Shown: piece after piece, positions 45,375 through 58,248 of the stretch
Layout of the letters: every line of letters starts with the position of its first letter
Numbering within the stretch: position 1 is the stretch's first letter
The notes under the pieces: generated by a model
Told to the model about the DNA's origin: nothing
Seen by the model: the letters and a program-made list of their open reading frames with translations, nothing else
Database searches by the model: none
Assembly (NCBI GenBank): GCA_022749755.1
Contig: CM040449.1
Coordinates: 13,860,363 to 13,924,362, forward strand
DNA from: Azadirachta indica
Lineage: Eukaryota; Streptophyta; Magnoliopsida; Sapindales; Meliaceae
Length of the DNA stretch: 64,000 nt
Reading direction: 5' to 3'
Program-made: the position numbers and the translations under genes

Positions 45375-46434
45375 ATTCTGTCCAACAAGAATGTCCTCCT
45401 CTTCAATCCAGCAATCCAACCCCTCCAATTGAAAATTCTCTTTTTAGAAAACCCTCTTTTTCATCAAATCCTTCCCCAATTCATTTTCTACCCAGCAGCA
45501 CCTCCAAAGTCCTCCCTTTTACTCATTTTGTCAATAACTTATTCAAAATTCACTCTCACATGTCAAGGAAAGTCTGTCTTCCTTCTATCTTCTTTCAAGC
45601 TGCAATTTTGACCATTAAAACTTTAACATTTGCTTTTTTTTAAAATGTAAGGTTGTAAATCATTATGTCTAATTTTCAAATTATTTTGCATCACCCAAAT
45701 ACGAGTATTGAGAACAAAGTTATGCTAGAAAATACGGACTATACTCAGCAAATACAGGCCTTTCAGCATTTTGAGTTTGTTTTTGGGTTTTCTACAATAA
45801 TTCCTGCAAGTAATAAAAAGAAGTTTAAAGTAATAAAATTCTAAGATAAAATACATGAATAAAGGACATAAACATAACAAAATACTAAAACAAATGAAAA
45901 AGAAGCTAAACAAAAAAGAAAAGGATAAGATACTACCAAACATGAATGGGTTGCCTCCCACCAAGCGTTTTCTTTAATGTTTTAGCGAGACATTGCCTTT
46001 TTTTGTTGAGGGTTGAAAATTCAATGCATTCAACCTCTCTCTTGTTCTAAACTCCTTCTAAATAAAGCTTTACACTATATCCATTGACTTTAAATGTTGT
46101 TTGAATTTTTGGATTTAACAATTTTACCGCTCCATGAGGAAAGACTTAGACTATTGGAAACGGTCCACACCATTTTGACTTCAACTTTTCTGAAAACAAT
46201 TTAAGACGAGAGTTAAACAAAAGAATATTCATTCCAGGATAAAAAGATTTATGAATTAGGCCTTTGTTATGATAGCGCTTAGTGCGTTCTTTGTAAATTT
46301 TTACGTTCTTGTAGGCTTTATCCCGAATCTCTTCTAACTCAATAATTTGAAGTAAACGCTTCTCTCCTGCCATTTTCATGTCCATGTTCAACTCCTTAAT
46401 TGCCCAATATGACTTGTGCTCAAGCTCTACGGGT
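45375..46434 (-). mobile_element. Element E1: fragment of an Athila-like element, family E
   Basis: 45375 to about 45885 matches the inner part of the E2 LTR (from its ATTCTGCC...AACAAG phrase). It then jumps to sequence matching E2 at about 50880, so the LTR end, polypurine tract and ~1.7 kb of 3' region are deleted. Integrase C-terminal sequence follows to about 46434, where it meets satellite. B2 inserted into its LTR; the other side of that LTR is missing. Confidence 0.87.
46000..46434 (-). pseudogene. E1 integrase C-terminal fragment
   Basis: Readable as [60 protein letters not shown] and GPFPIV, with a stop at 46146 and the chain end decayed below that. Homologous to E2 51033-51440. 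Only the GPF-type C-terminal domain remains. Confidence 0.85.
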
Positions 46435-47821
46435 AAGTTGAAAATGTGTGATTTTCAGAGCAAGAATTGTCAAACGTGAAACGGAATCGAAAAACGATTT
46501 CAATTCAAGACGGGCCACACGTCTTATTACTAAGCATTGCGTGAAAATTATTGCAGTGCATTTTATTTCGAAAACAGAGAAGTTGAAAATGTACAATTTT
46601 TGTGTCTGAAATTGTCAAACGCGAAACAAACTGGGAAAACGATTTCAATTCGAGATGGGCCAAACTTCTTGTTGCGCAGCATTAAGTGAGGATCATTACT
46701 GTACATTTTATTTTGAAAATAGAGAAGTTAAAAATGTGCGATTTCCGAGGCCGAAATTGACAAACGCGAAACGGACTCAAAAAAAGAATTTAATTCGAGA
46801 CTGGTCACACGTCTTGTTACTCAGTATTACGTGAGAATCAGTGTGGTGCATTTTTTTTAGAAAACAGAGAAGTTAAAAATGTACAATTCTCGAGGACAAA
46901 ATTGTTAAATGCTAAACTTAATCGGAAAACGTTTTCAATTCGAGACAGGCCATACATCTTGTTACTCAGCATTCCATAAGGATCATTGTGGGGTATTTTA
47001 TTTCAAAAACGGGGAAGTTGAAAATCTGCAATTTTCGGGGCCACAATTGTCAAACGATAATGGACTCAAAAAATGACTTCAATTCGAGACGAGCCACACA
47101 TATTGTTACTTAACATTACATGAAGATCATTGCAATGCATTTTATTTTGAAAATGGAGAAGTTGACAATGTACAATTTTTGGCGCTCTAATTGTCAAACG
47201 CGAAACGGACCCTAAAAACGATTTTAATTCGAGACGGGCTGCACATCTTATTACTCAGTAATACGTGAGCATCATTGCAGTACATTTTATTTCTAAAACG
47301 GAAAAGTTGAAAATGTATGATTTTCGGGGCCATAATTGTCAAATGCGAAACGGACTCCGAAAACGATTTCAATTCGAGATAAGCCACATGTCCTGTTACT
47401 CAACATTGCGTGAGAATCATTGCAGTGTATTTTATTTCGAAAACGGAGAAGCTGAAATTGTACAATTTTTGGAGCGGGAATTGTCAAACACGAAATGTAC
47501 TCGGAAAACAATTTCAATTGGAGACCGGCTAAACTTCTTGTTGCTCAGCATTATGTGAGGATCATTGCTGTGCATTTTATTTTGAAAATAGAGAAGTTGA
47601 AAATCTGCGATTTTCAAGGCCGAAATTATCAAACGCAAAACGGACTCGAAAAACGATTTCAATTTGAGACGGGCCTAATGTCTTGTTATTCAGCATTACG
47701 TGAGGATCAATGCAGTGCATTTAATTTCGAAAACGGAGAAGTTAAAATGTAAGATTTTCGGTGCATAAATTGTCAAACGTGAAACGGACTCAAAAAATGA
47801 TTTCAATTCGAGACGGGCCAT
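46435..47821 (+). repeat. 145-bp satellite array, tract 4
   Basis: About 9.5 monomers, same orientation. The left edge with E1 shares AAGT at 46435-46438, so the exact breakpoint is ambiguous by four bases. The right edge is the E2 insertion; the array continues as tract 5 after it. Confidence 0.95.
47817..47821. repeat. E2 target-site duplication (left copy)
   Basis: GCCAT, repeated exactly at 59462-59466. It corresponds to satellite monomer positions 81-85, one base from the C1 target. Confidence 0.95.
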
Positions 47822-49192
47822 TGATGTGTAAATTTTAAAGGCTCGCAAGTACATGAATCGTTAATAGCTGATGGTTCACTCTGAGGTCGATCTCTCGCGG
47901 AATTGTAATAGTTTAAATCCTTATTGTTTTTTGTTAATTATTATTTTAAGCAAACATAAAATTGTAAATATTGTAATACAATCAAATAAGAAATTCAGAT
48001 TATTCCAATTGAAGTGATTACAAAACTAAATTACAAGAATTTGAAATCAATAAAATTCTGTTGAATTCAATGAAATTAGGTGAGATTTGGCTAGTTATCT
48101 AATCTGATATTGAAATATTAGGTGAATTAAACAACCATTATGTAATTTAAATTATTAGTTTTTCTACTAAAGTTAGAGAATTCCAATGATCATGGTAATT
48201 CTTACTTACATTTAATTAAATATATCCTTAATATAAGGCTTCTACTTAATTAATTGTATTGTTATAAAGAAATCATTTAACCATTTAAATCAAAACAACT
48301 CAATGAATTCAATTTAAATATTTGTTCAAAAAAGCTTAATTAAGGTAAGATGATGTTTCTAACACCATAATTCTCAAATTAATTTCTAGCACAAATAATA
48401 GATAGCAAATTCACAACAAATAATCAAATTTATACAGATCAATGAACAAGAAATAATCTCAACCTCTAATTAATCACATTTCACAAAATTTTCAATACCA
48501 TTTCAATAGCAAAACCAAACTCCCAAAATATGTTTACACTTCCATTCTTAAATTCAAATCTATGAATCTAATTACAAAAGTTCTAAACATATTTGAAAAA
48601 TAAACAAACTTAAAGAAAGCTTTCATATTTGAAGATTCACCACCAAGTTTTGAAGAAGATGATAATTCTGCCTAACAAGAATGCCCTCCTCTTCAATCCA
48701 GCAATCTTACCTCCAATGGAAAACTCCCTCTTTAGAAAACCCAATTCAACATCAAATCCTTCCCCAATTCGTTCGCTACCCAGCAGCACCTCCAAAGTCC
48801 TTCTTTTTACTTATTTTGTCAACAACTTATTCAAAATTCACTCATGTGTTAAGAAAAGTCTGTCTTCCAGTTGTCTTCTTTCCAGCTGGAATTTTGACCC
48901 TTAAACTTCAACATTTGCTTTCTTTTTTAAAGAAGGGTTGTAAATCATTATATCTAGTTTTCAAGTTATTTTGTATCACCTAAATACGAATATTAAGGAC
49001 AAAGTTACGGTAGAAAATGTGGACTATGTTCAGCAAATACAGGCCTACCATCATCTTGGATTTGTTTTTGGGTTTTTTACAATAATTCCTACAAGTAATA
49101 AAAAGAAACTTAAAGTAATAAAATTCTAAGATAAAATACAGAAATAAAGGACATAAACATAATAAAATACTAGGATAAATATCGATTTATCA
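47822..49192 (-). repeat. E2 3' LTR
   Basis: 1371 bp; sense TGATAAATCGATA to TTTACACATCA. The inner edge is followed by the polypurine tract (sense GGGGGAATT, 49193-49201). No gene; the 91- and 100-codon plus-strand frames at 48629-48983 are shadows within the LTR. Confidence 0.92.
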
Positions 49193-51032
49193 AATTCCCC
49201 CAAACCTAGACTTTGCTAGTTCTCGAGCAAAACTAAAATAAAAATAAAAATAAAAGACTCAACATACATGTGAAAATTCCTTTCTAGAGATGATTCCTCA
49301 AAATGTTAATGGCTTCAAAAAAATGCAACAAGATATAGGGTCAATCAATGACTTATCCAATTGCTAACATTTTTTCAGAAGTTATCCTCATGTGTAGTGT
49401 GTGATAGCCATAGATCAGTTATCATCTCTCTTGTCATCCTTCACATTATCAGAATATAGCATGTATTGATGTTTCAACTCTAAACTTCAAAAAGGTGGTC
49501 ACTCTAAAAGAAATACACTCGAAATTTGAATTATCACTAAATTGTATGTGAGACAAGCATCAAGGTTAGATTTTTAATGGAAAACAAATCTCACATACAA
49601 AACGAAGAATACGCTATTCTGATGTAATGATGTTGATCTCATGAACGGAATGCTAACAACTTAATTTTCCTGACAATAAATGCAAATTAATCATACGATA
49701 CACAAGATCAACATAGGACTTTTCTTTTTGGGTTGTAATGAGGCTATTGGGTAAAATGAGGATAAGAATTGATGGATAAAAGATAAAACAAAGCCATAAG
49801 AACTCAATAATATGTGCACCTATCATCAAATTCTCATTTTTCAGTTTTCTTTCATATTCTGCAATCACTCATTTTCATTCACCTCTTTTTTTATTTTCCC
49901 CTTTTCTTTTTCAATCTCAAATTTTATTTTGCAGCCCCATTTTTTTTCTACTGCACTTTCATAATCAACCTTAGCATTTCTCCCTTTTTTTTTTGTTTTC
50001 TTAATGGAACAAACTAATAAAATATTATAACACTAAGTACTACTTCAAGAAATAACAACCCCCAAACCTATGACAAGGCACATATCCAATCAACTCATTT
50101 ATGGCTCAAAGAATAGAATAAAGATAAGGAAATTGGATACTTGACTATTGAGTTTGATTGTAATTGGTTTTACGAAAGAAAAAGAACATATTAAAGCTCA
50201 AAATGGTTACTAAGGAAGAATATACATTAGGTAGGCAAGAAAGGCGCAAACGATTCAAATAAGGTTTAGAATCACTTTTCATATATCATACAATCAATAT
50301 TACAATCAAAGTATGAATAATCAAGTTAATTAATCAAAATAAAGTATAATGAGATCATTTGAAAGAAAAGATGACAAGAAAATATAGAGTAGTGATAAAC
50401 ACTCAGAATAGAAGCTCCATGGCTCAAAATCTCACAATTAGGGTTCTATGAGTCTACATTATCTTGCACATCATCCTCTAATCATGTGATTTCATCAAAA
50501 CAAAATTCAAATCAATCATGACATAAAGTGCATATGTAGTAAAAGAATAAACAATGAAACGTAGTTAAAAAATAATAATAATAAAATTATGATTTCCCTT
50601 AATATCTCATCAATTCTAATTAGCCATGTTCAAATTGCATACTAGTGTCATATGAAGGAATCATCACAAAGATTCAAAATAGAGAGAAAAACAAATTGAA
50701 AAAAAAATTTTTTAAACTGTTTTTTAATTTTTTTTTATGACTATATAGTTCAAAACAAATACAAATATTAAAGCACACTTAAAATCTTTCAAACACATTA
50801 AAACCCCACCCCTAAACTTATATTAAATATTGTCCTCAATGTTTAAAATATAGTTAAAGTTAAGAAAGCATTAATGAGACAAATAAAAAAAATTAAACAA
50901 AAAAAAAGGATAAGATACTATCAAACATGAATGGGTTGCTTCCTACCAAGCACTTTCTTTAACGTCTTAACGAGATGTTGCCTTTTCTTGTTGAGGGTTG
51001 AACAATTCAATGCATTCAACCTCTCTCTTGTT
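49193..51032 (-). other. E2 region between integrase and 3' LTR
   Basis: About 1.8 kb, AT-rich, no supported frame. A second GGGTGGGGTTT-type tract (sense) lies near 50804-50814. Athila elements may carry an envelope-like frame here; none is recognisable. Confidence 0.6.
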
Positions 51033-52141
51033 CTAGACTCCTTCTAAATAAGACTTTACACTATATCCATTGACTTTAAATGTTGTTTGAGTCTTTAAAT
51101 TTAACAATTCTACCGCTCCACGAGAAAAGAATTGGACTATTGGAAATGGCCCACACCATTTTGACTTCAACTTTCCTGAAAACAATTTAAGACGAGAGTT
51201 AAACAAAAGAAGATTCATTCCAGGATAAAGAGATTTATGAATTAGGCCTTTGTCATGATAACGCTTAGTGCGCTCTTTGTAAATTTTTGCATTCTCGTAG
51301 GCTCCATCTTGAATTCTTCTAACTCATTAAGTTGAAGTAAACGCTTTTCTCCTGCCATTTTCATGTCCATGTTTAACTCTTTAATTGCCCAATATGACTT
51401 GTGCTCAAGCTCTACGGGTAAGTGGCATGCCTTTCCAAAAATCAATCAATATGGGCTCATGCCAATAGGTGTCTTGTACGATGTGCAATATGCCCACAAT
51501 GCATCATTTAACTTAGCTGCCCAGTCTTTCCTTGAAGGTCGTACTGTCATTTCCAAAATTCCCTTGATTTGGCGATTGTTAACCCCAACTTGGCCTGAAA
51601 TTTGTGGATGGTATGGAGTTGCCACTTTATGTGCAATGTTATACTTCTTTAATAACCCGTCAAAGAGTTTATTACAAAAATGACTTCCTCCATCACTGAT
51701 TATAGCCCTTGGTGTCCCAAACCTGCGAAATATCACATCTTTCAAAAATTTTACAACACAATTAGCATCGTTAGTTCGGGTTGATATAGCTTCGACCCAC
51801 TTAAACACATAATCAACTGCAACTAATATGTATTAAAAACCAAATGAAGATGGAAAAGGTCCTATGAAATCAATCCCCCATACATCAAAAAACTCAACAA
51901 CAAGATTGTTTGCTAAAGGCATCTCATTTCTCTTGCTAATGTTACCGCTCCTTTGACATTTATTACAATGCAAAAAAAAATTATGAGAATCTTTGAAGAG
52001 AGTTGGCCAATAAAAACCAGATTGCAATACCTTGAGGGCTGTTTTCTTACCACGGAAATGACCTCTGCAATGAAGCTCATGGCAAAAGGTTAGAATACTC
52101 TCATGTTCATCTTCAGGCACACATCGACAAATGATATGATC
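51033..52141 (-). pseudogene. E2 integrase pseudogene
   Basis: Zinc region HELHCRGHFRGKKTALKVL with CNKC. Core [35 protein letters not shown] and [12 protein letters not shown]: the catalytic Glu (GQVEV in this lineage, AEVSNRE in D1) is Gly here (codon 51584-51586), so the active site is dead. Then [40 protein letters not shown] and C-terminal LKSKWCGPFPIV. Breaks at 52141-52120, 51833, 51446 and around 51230-51320. Confidence 0.9.
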
Positions 52142-53560
52142 TTAACAAAACTTGAACAAATATGGCTCATCCCAAAAATAATGCTTGCAAGAAAATAAAA
52201 ATCTCTTCTTTTCTTGAAAAGTGATGTTAAGCTGCAACACACCATAAACAAGATAATTGACAATATCAGCATACCATGGTTCATGACTTAAAGAAAACAA
52301 GTGTTCATGAGGAAAAGTTTCAACAATCGGTTGTTTTTCTTTGTGTTTATGTGTCAAAATATGAAAGTAACATAAAAAGATTATCAATAAGAACATTCGC
52401 ACTACCTTTCTTGTCCCTTATTTCTAGATCAAATTCTTGTAAAAGCAACACCCACCGAATCAGTCTTGGCTTCGCATGTGGTTTTGTTAATAAATATTTC
52501 AATGCCGCATGATCCAAATGCACAATGACTTTAGATCCTACCAAGTATAACCTAAATTTGTCTAATGCAAACACAACAGCTAAAAACTCTTTTCAATGGT
52601 GGAATAATTTAGTTGGGCATCATTGAGTGTTCTACTAGCATAATAAATAACATGCAAATGCTTCTCTACTCTCCGCCCCAAAACAGCCCTTATAACATAA
52701 TCAGATGCATCACACATAATCTCGAAAGGTAACAACCAATTAGGTGCCATGATAATCGAGGCTGATGTTAATTTTTCTTTCAAAGAATTAAAAGCGACAA
52801 AGTAATCATCATTAAAATCAAAAGGAACATCTTCAGACAACAAATTACATAATGGACGACTTATTTTAGAGAAATTTTTAATAAATCGTCTATAAAAACC
52901 TGCATGTCCTAAGAAACTCCTAATTCTCTTAAGTGAAGTAGGTGGTGGTAATTTAGCAATTAAATCAATTTTCGCCTTATCAACTTCAATGCCTCTACTA
53001 GAAATAACATGTCGTAACACAATGCCTTACTGCACCTTAAAATGACTTTTTCTCAACTAAGTGTCAAATTACACTCAATGCATCTCTCAAGAACCAAAGT
53101 CAAGTTATGGAGACAATCATCAAACAAAGTTCCAAAAACTGAAAAATCATCCATAAATACCTCAATGAATTTCTCCACCATATCTGAAAAAATTGACATC
53201 ATGCATCTTTAGAATGTTGCAGGAGCGTTGCATAAACTGAACGGCATCCTCCTCAAGGCAAATGTTCCAAATGGGCAAGTGAATGTTGTCTTCTCTTGAT
53301 CCTCCGGTGCAATCGGCACTTGATAATAACCTGAAAGACCATCAAGAAAATAATAAAAATCATGCCCTGTCAATCTTTCCAACATCATATCAATAAATGG
53401 AAGTGGAAAATGATCTTTCTTTGTAGCTGAATTCAACTTTCTATAATCAATGCACATTCTCTACCCGGTAGTCATTTTAGTCAATACCAACTCATTATTT
53501 TCATTCTTCACCACTGTAATGCCTAATTTTTTTGGCACAACATGAACCGGACTAACTTAT
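52142..53560 (-). pseudogene. E2 reverse transcriptase-RNase H pseudogene
   Basis: [50 protein letters not shown] followed by a stop at 53209, and catalytic FMDD at 53146-53157, then frame changes near 53030. Thumb and RNase [75 protein letters not shown] and [19 protein letters not shown]. Stops at 52580 and 52347 and a shift near 52575. Confidence 0.9.
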
Positions 53561-55145
53561 TTACTATCAGAAATTGGGTAAATGACTCCTGCATCTAAGA
53601 GTTTTAAAACCTCTTTCTTGACTACCTCTTGCAAATTAGGATTTAATCTCCTTTGGGTTTCTCTTGCAGGTTTGGTATTATCCTCTAAAATAATTTTATG
53701 CATGTACATTGTAGGACTAATGCCTTTAATGTCACTTATACTCCATCCTATAGCTTTTCTAAGTCGGCTAAGCTCTCTTACAATTCTCTCTTCTTAGATT
53801 TGGGTCAAAGTAGATGAAATGATTAAGATGTTTAGGCAATTCTTTAAGCTCAATTTTAGGTGAAGTGATTTCTGCCACTGGTAAGGATTTTGCTAGCTCT
53901 AAGGGTTTGCTAGGTTTTTCTGAAATTGGTTTGGCTTTATCTAGCATCTCATGATATCCCTTAGTCTCTTCCTCAAGTGTTTCTTTTACTCTCTCACCAA
54001 CAAGTGCAACTTCAAGCTTATCCTCTACCTCTTCCTGTAAATAAGTGCTATAAACAAGTGAGTCTATACAATCAATAAAAGAGCACTCATCTTTAGTAGA
54101 AATAGAAGGAATTGATAAAGAATCAAATACTTTAAATTGGACAGTTTCTCCCAAGACTGTCATTGATAACCTCCCATTTTGGACATCAATAATTGTTTTT
54201 TGGTTGTTGCCATGAATGGTCTACCAAGAAGAATCGTATGCTCTTTGTCCTTTGAGGGTGTTCCTTCCATCTCTAAAACCACAAAGTCCATTGGTACAAT
54301 GAGCTTGTCTACTTGGACCAACAAATCCTCAATTATTCCCTTTGGATATTTAACTGACCTATTCGCAAGTTGAAGGGTCATAGCTGTAGGCTTAAGCTTC
54401 TCTAAACCTAGTTGCAAGTATATGGAGTATGGCATTAGATTTATACTTGCTCCTAAGTCTAGCATGCCTTTAGCTATCTTCTTGTCTCCTATAGTTATGT
54501 TTATGTTAAAACTTCCAGGATCTTTCAATTTTGGAAGCAAATTTTGTTGAAGCACTGCACTAGCAACTTCTGAGACCATGACTTTCTCATTCTTCTCATA
54601 TCTTCTCTTTTTGGTGTTGAGTTCCTTGTAAAATTTTGCATATGATGGTATATTCCTAATAACATCTAAAAGAGGTAAGTTAATATCAACCTTAGAAAGC
54701 ATCTCAAAAATCTCAGAAAATTGTTTATCTTGCTTATTTTCTCTTAAACAGTGCGGATAAGGAATTGGAGGCCTATAAGGCTCAGTTGCCTTATGGAGCA
54801 ATGGAGTAGAAACTGAATCTTTCTCTTTGCTCTTCTCGGAATGCATAGAAGGTTGGGGATCTTTAGCTTGTTCTTCTTTGGAAACTTCTTGCTCCTCATT
54901 TTCTGTATCAAGTGGTAAATCATTAGAATTTTCATTATCAAAATGTTTGTTAATAATTTTACCACTTCGTAAAACTGTAACAGCTTTTGCTTGCTCAGGT
55001 TGGCTAGGTAGTTTTCCTTTTTGATGTTCTTGCATGTGTTTTGCAAGTTGCCCAACTTGCATTTCTACCCTCTTCATAGATGTTTCTAAGGAATCCAACC
55101 TTTGACTATGTCTCTCATGGTTTTCTTTACTGACTTGAATGAAGG
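53561..55145 (-). pseudogene. E2 protease with gag-protease linker pseudogene
   Basis: The frame 54160-55145 is open: SQRLDSLETSMKRVEMQVGQ, GKLPSQPEQAKAVTVLRSGK, an acidic linker, PPIPYPHCLRENKQDKQFSE, FEMLSKVDINLPLLDVIRNI, then protease IGDKKIAKGMLDLGASINLM (catalytic DLG intact) and TILLGRPFMATTKKQL. A shift at 54170 leads to CSFIDCIDSLVY and the protease-RT linker (53768-54163), ending in a stop. The predicted N-terminal ~20 residues of the long frame come from the inserted B3 LTR and are not part of this gene. Confidence 0.88.
55141..55145. repeat. B3 target-site duplication (left copy)
   Basis: GAAGG, repeated exactly at 55987-55991, within E2 gag. Confidence 0.94.
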
Positions 55146-55986
55146 TGATACAAACCCCGAGTATATTAAACTTGAGACCCAATATCTTTACGCATGGAAA
55201 CAACCTCTTGTAAAGTTAAATCAGATTCATCCAAGTCTGTAACCCAATTTCAATTTGTGAAATAGAATCTTAGAATGAATATCCTCAAAGTAATTAGTTT
55301 TGATTGTAAGAATCTTGATTCAAGCAAGAATCAAAACAAGAGAAAACACTCTCAATTTTATTTCATTCGAAAAAGTAATGATGCCTTCATGGGAGCATGT
55401 GGCCGAATATATAAGGGTATAGATAAGTAACCTTAATTGGAGTGTTTGGCCACAAAATTAAACTTATTCTAACTTAAAATAAAATAAACTGAATTTGGGC
55501 TTAATAATTAGCGTTAACAGCCCAAACACATAACAAACTATAAATATATATTTATAAATAAGACTAAAATAGATAATGGGCTTGAACAGTAACTTAGCCC
55601 AAAATGGTACATGGAATCCGAAACTTGTATCATGATGACGATTTGATTCGAACTACAATTAAAAGACTTGAACATACTTGTTTAGCCTTGAGACATCATT
55701 CGAATATGGCCTTGTATAGATTTGAGAAGTCGAATTCCGTAGAAACTTTAATCTTCAAGTTTTCTCTTCTTGTGCTTGTGTCAATGTTACCAAGCTCCGA
55801 TTATTGTCTTGAAGTCCAAACTTGATATTTTGACTCTTACACTCTTAAATTGTTGCAAGATCATCCCACAAACCTTGAATCATCCCATTCACTGCATCTT
55901 TGAATTTTTTCATTCTTGCTCTTGTAACGGGACCATTAGGTAGCTGAATTGGATCATTGCTCTTGTGTGCATCCGTATTTGCATCA
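55146..55986 (-). mobile_element. B3: solo LTR of family B
   Basis: 841 bp, TG...CA, with perfect GAAGG duplications and no internal sequence, the product of LTR-LTR recombination. It still carries the LTR-encoded tail ([19 protein letters not shown]), now with a stop and a small deletion downstream. It interrupts E2 between the zinc knuckle and the protease linker. Confidence 0.95.
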
Positions 55987-57300
55987 GAAGGTGTTCAAAT
56001 ACCTTATGAGTTTGAACACTCTCATCCATTATTGGTCTTCTAGGTTGTTCAAGTGGCATGGCTTGGATTTGATGTTGAATTGGCCTTGAGTTTTGAGCAT
56101 ATATTGGATTGTTATTAGTCTTTCAAGAGAAATTTGGATGATTTCTCCAACCTGGGTTATATGTGTTTGCAAAAGGATCATGTCTTGGCCTAGGTTGGTA
56201 AGACTCCATCAAATTAGCTTGTTCTTGTTCACCATCTATGTAAGAATCACAAGACAAAGAACAAGTGTTAGCATTATACCCATAAATACCACAAATTCCA
56301 CATACCTTATGAGTTAGCTGGTTATTAGTCATAAGGATTTTGACTTGCTTAGTCAATTCAGCAAGTTGCATTGCCATTTCATTGTTGGAGCTTAAATCGT
56401 GCACCCCAACTCTCCTTCCTCTTGCACTCTTTTGCTGCGAATTAGCACCCAACATTTCATATAGCTCATATGTCTCTTCTGCGGTCTTTTCTCCCATGGC
56501 TCCACCGGCGGCATTATCAAACATGTATTGACATTGTTGCGTCAATCTATCATAGAAAAATTAGTTTTGTAGCTGCAGCAGAAAATGATGGTGAGGACAT
56601 TGGATAAAAAGCATCTTGAATCTATCCCATGCTTCATGAAAAGGCTCTCCCTCCATTTGAGAAAAGGTAGCAATTTTATTCCTTAACTCAGTGATCTTTT
56701 GGTGAGAGTAGAATTTTCCCATGAATTTGTTATAAACAGCTTCCCATATAGTTAAAGATCTTTGTGGAAGAGTCATCAACCAAGCTTTAGCTCTATCTTT
56801 CAGCGTATAGAGAAAATACCTCATCCTAAGTTGATCTCGGTTAATCCTTGCAAAGGAAAAATTTGCACTATCGCATAAAAAAGTCCCTAATGAAAATGAA
56901 AGGGTCTTCATTACGAATTCCATAAAAAGAAGGCAACATGGAATAATGTATGTTTTTTATCTCATAATTTCGTGCAACATCCTCCAATTGTATGCAAAAT
57001 ATAGAAGTGCTAACGATCGACCGTACATACTCCTTCATCACCATGTCTTTCGGCTACTTCTATTGTTTAGGCCTCCATGCTTGCTATTTCCGTAACAATT
57101 TCTTCTTTTTGTTCAGTACGTAATTGATGTTCTTCAACTAGTTGTCTCAAGTTCTCCCTTATTTTTAGGATATTATCCTTTTTCTCCTCAAAATCTCCCC
57201 TTAGGAAATTGTCACTGTACATGTATCTAAGGAAAGAAAAAAAAATAATTAAGTTACAAAACAAACAAAAAAATAGTAACAAAGAAAACAAATATAGAAT
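55987..57300 (-). pseudogene. E2 gag pseudogene
   Basis: Capsid: ARINRDQLRMRYFLYTLKDR, AKAWLMTLPQRSLTIWEAVY, NKFMGKFYSHQKITELRNKI and FHEAWDRFKMLFIQCPHHHF, a stop at 56561, then LTQQCQYMFDNAAGGAMGEK. Zinc knuckle reads CGICGIYGYNANTC: the His ligand is Tyr, so the motif is inactivated. Then NPGWRNHPNFS and a stop at 56123. The N-terminal part (57067-57291) has a KIRENLRQLVEEHQLRTEQK segment but is frameshifted from the capsid. Confidence 0.88.
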
Positions 57301-57312
57301 TTAAACACCAAT

Positions 57313-57330
57313 TTCCCGGCAACGGTGCCA
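57313..57330 (-). other. E2 primer binding site (tRNA-Asp)
   Basis: Sense TGGCACCGTTGCCGGGAA, one base from the tRNA-Asp complement TGGCGCCGTTGCCGGGGA-type site used by Athila elements (plus a divergent last base). It lies six bases inside the 5' LTR edge. Confidence 0.88.
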
Positions 57331-58243
57331 AAAACTTGATGTGCAAATTTAAAATGCTCACAAGTGCACAAATCGTTAATAGCTGATGATAAATTCACTC
57401 CGAAATCGATTTTTTGCAGGATTATAATGGTTTAAATTCTTATTATTTCCTGTTAATTACTAATTTAAGCAAACATAAAATCGTAAATACTATACTACAA
57501 TCAAATGAGAAATTCAGATTATTCCAATTGAAGTGATTAAAAAGCTAAATTACAAGAACTTGAAACCAATAAAATTCTGTTGAATTCAATGAAATTAGAT
57601 GGGATTTGACTAGTTATCTAATTTGGTATTGAAATATTAGATGAATTAAACAATCATTATGTAATTTAAATTATTGTTTTTTCCAGTAAAACTAGAGAAT
57701 TTCAATGATCACGGTAATTCTCACTTACAATTAATTAAATATATTCTTGATTAATTGTATTGTTATAAGAAAATCATTTAACAATTTAAATCAAATCAAC
57801 TCAATGAATTCAATTTAAATACTTGTTCAAAAGAGTTTAATTAAGGTAAAATGATGTTTCTAACACTTTAATTCTCAAATTAATTTCAATCACAAATAAC
57901 AGATAGCAAATTCACAACAAATAATCAAATTTATATGGATCAATGAACAAAAAATAATCTCAACCTCTAATTAATCACATTTCACAAAATATGTTTACAC
58001 TTCCATTTTTAAATTCAAATCTATGAATCTAATTACAAAAGTTCTAAACATATCTGAAAAATAAACAAACTTAAAGAAAGCTTCCCTTTTTGAAGGTTCA
58101 CTACCAAGTTTTGAAGAAGATGGTAATTCTGTCCAGCAATAATGTCCTCCTCTTCAATCCAGCAATCCTGCCCCTCCAATAGAAAACTCCCTTTTTAAAA
58201 AACCCAATTCAACATCAAATCCTTCCCCAATTCGTTCTCTACC

Positions 58244-58248
58244 CAGCA
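58244..58248. repeat. A5 target-site duplication (left copy)
   Basis: CAGCA; the right copy at 59057-59061 is TAGCA (one C-to-T change). The undisturbed site in the E2 3' LTR reads CCCAGCAGCACC (from about 48779), confirming the duplication. Confidence 0.92.

Noticed and set aside
55146..55203. N-terminal ~20 residues of the 347-codon frame 54160-55203
   Set aside because: They are the end of the B3 solo LTR read on the same strand, not part of E2 protease.
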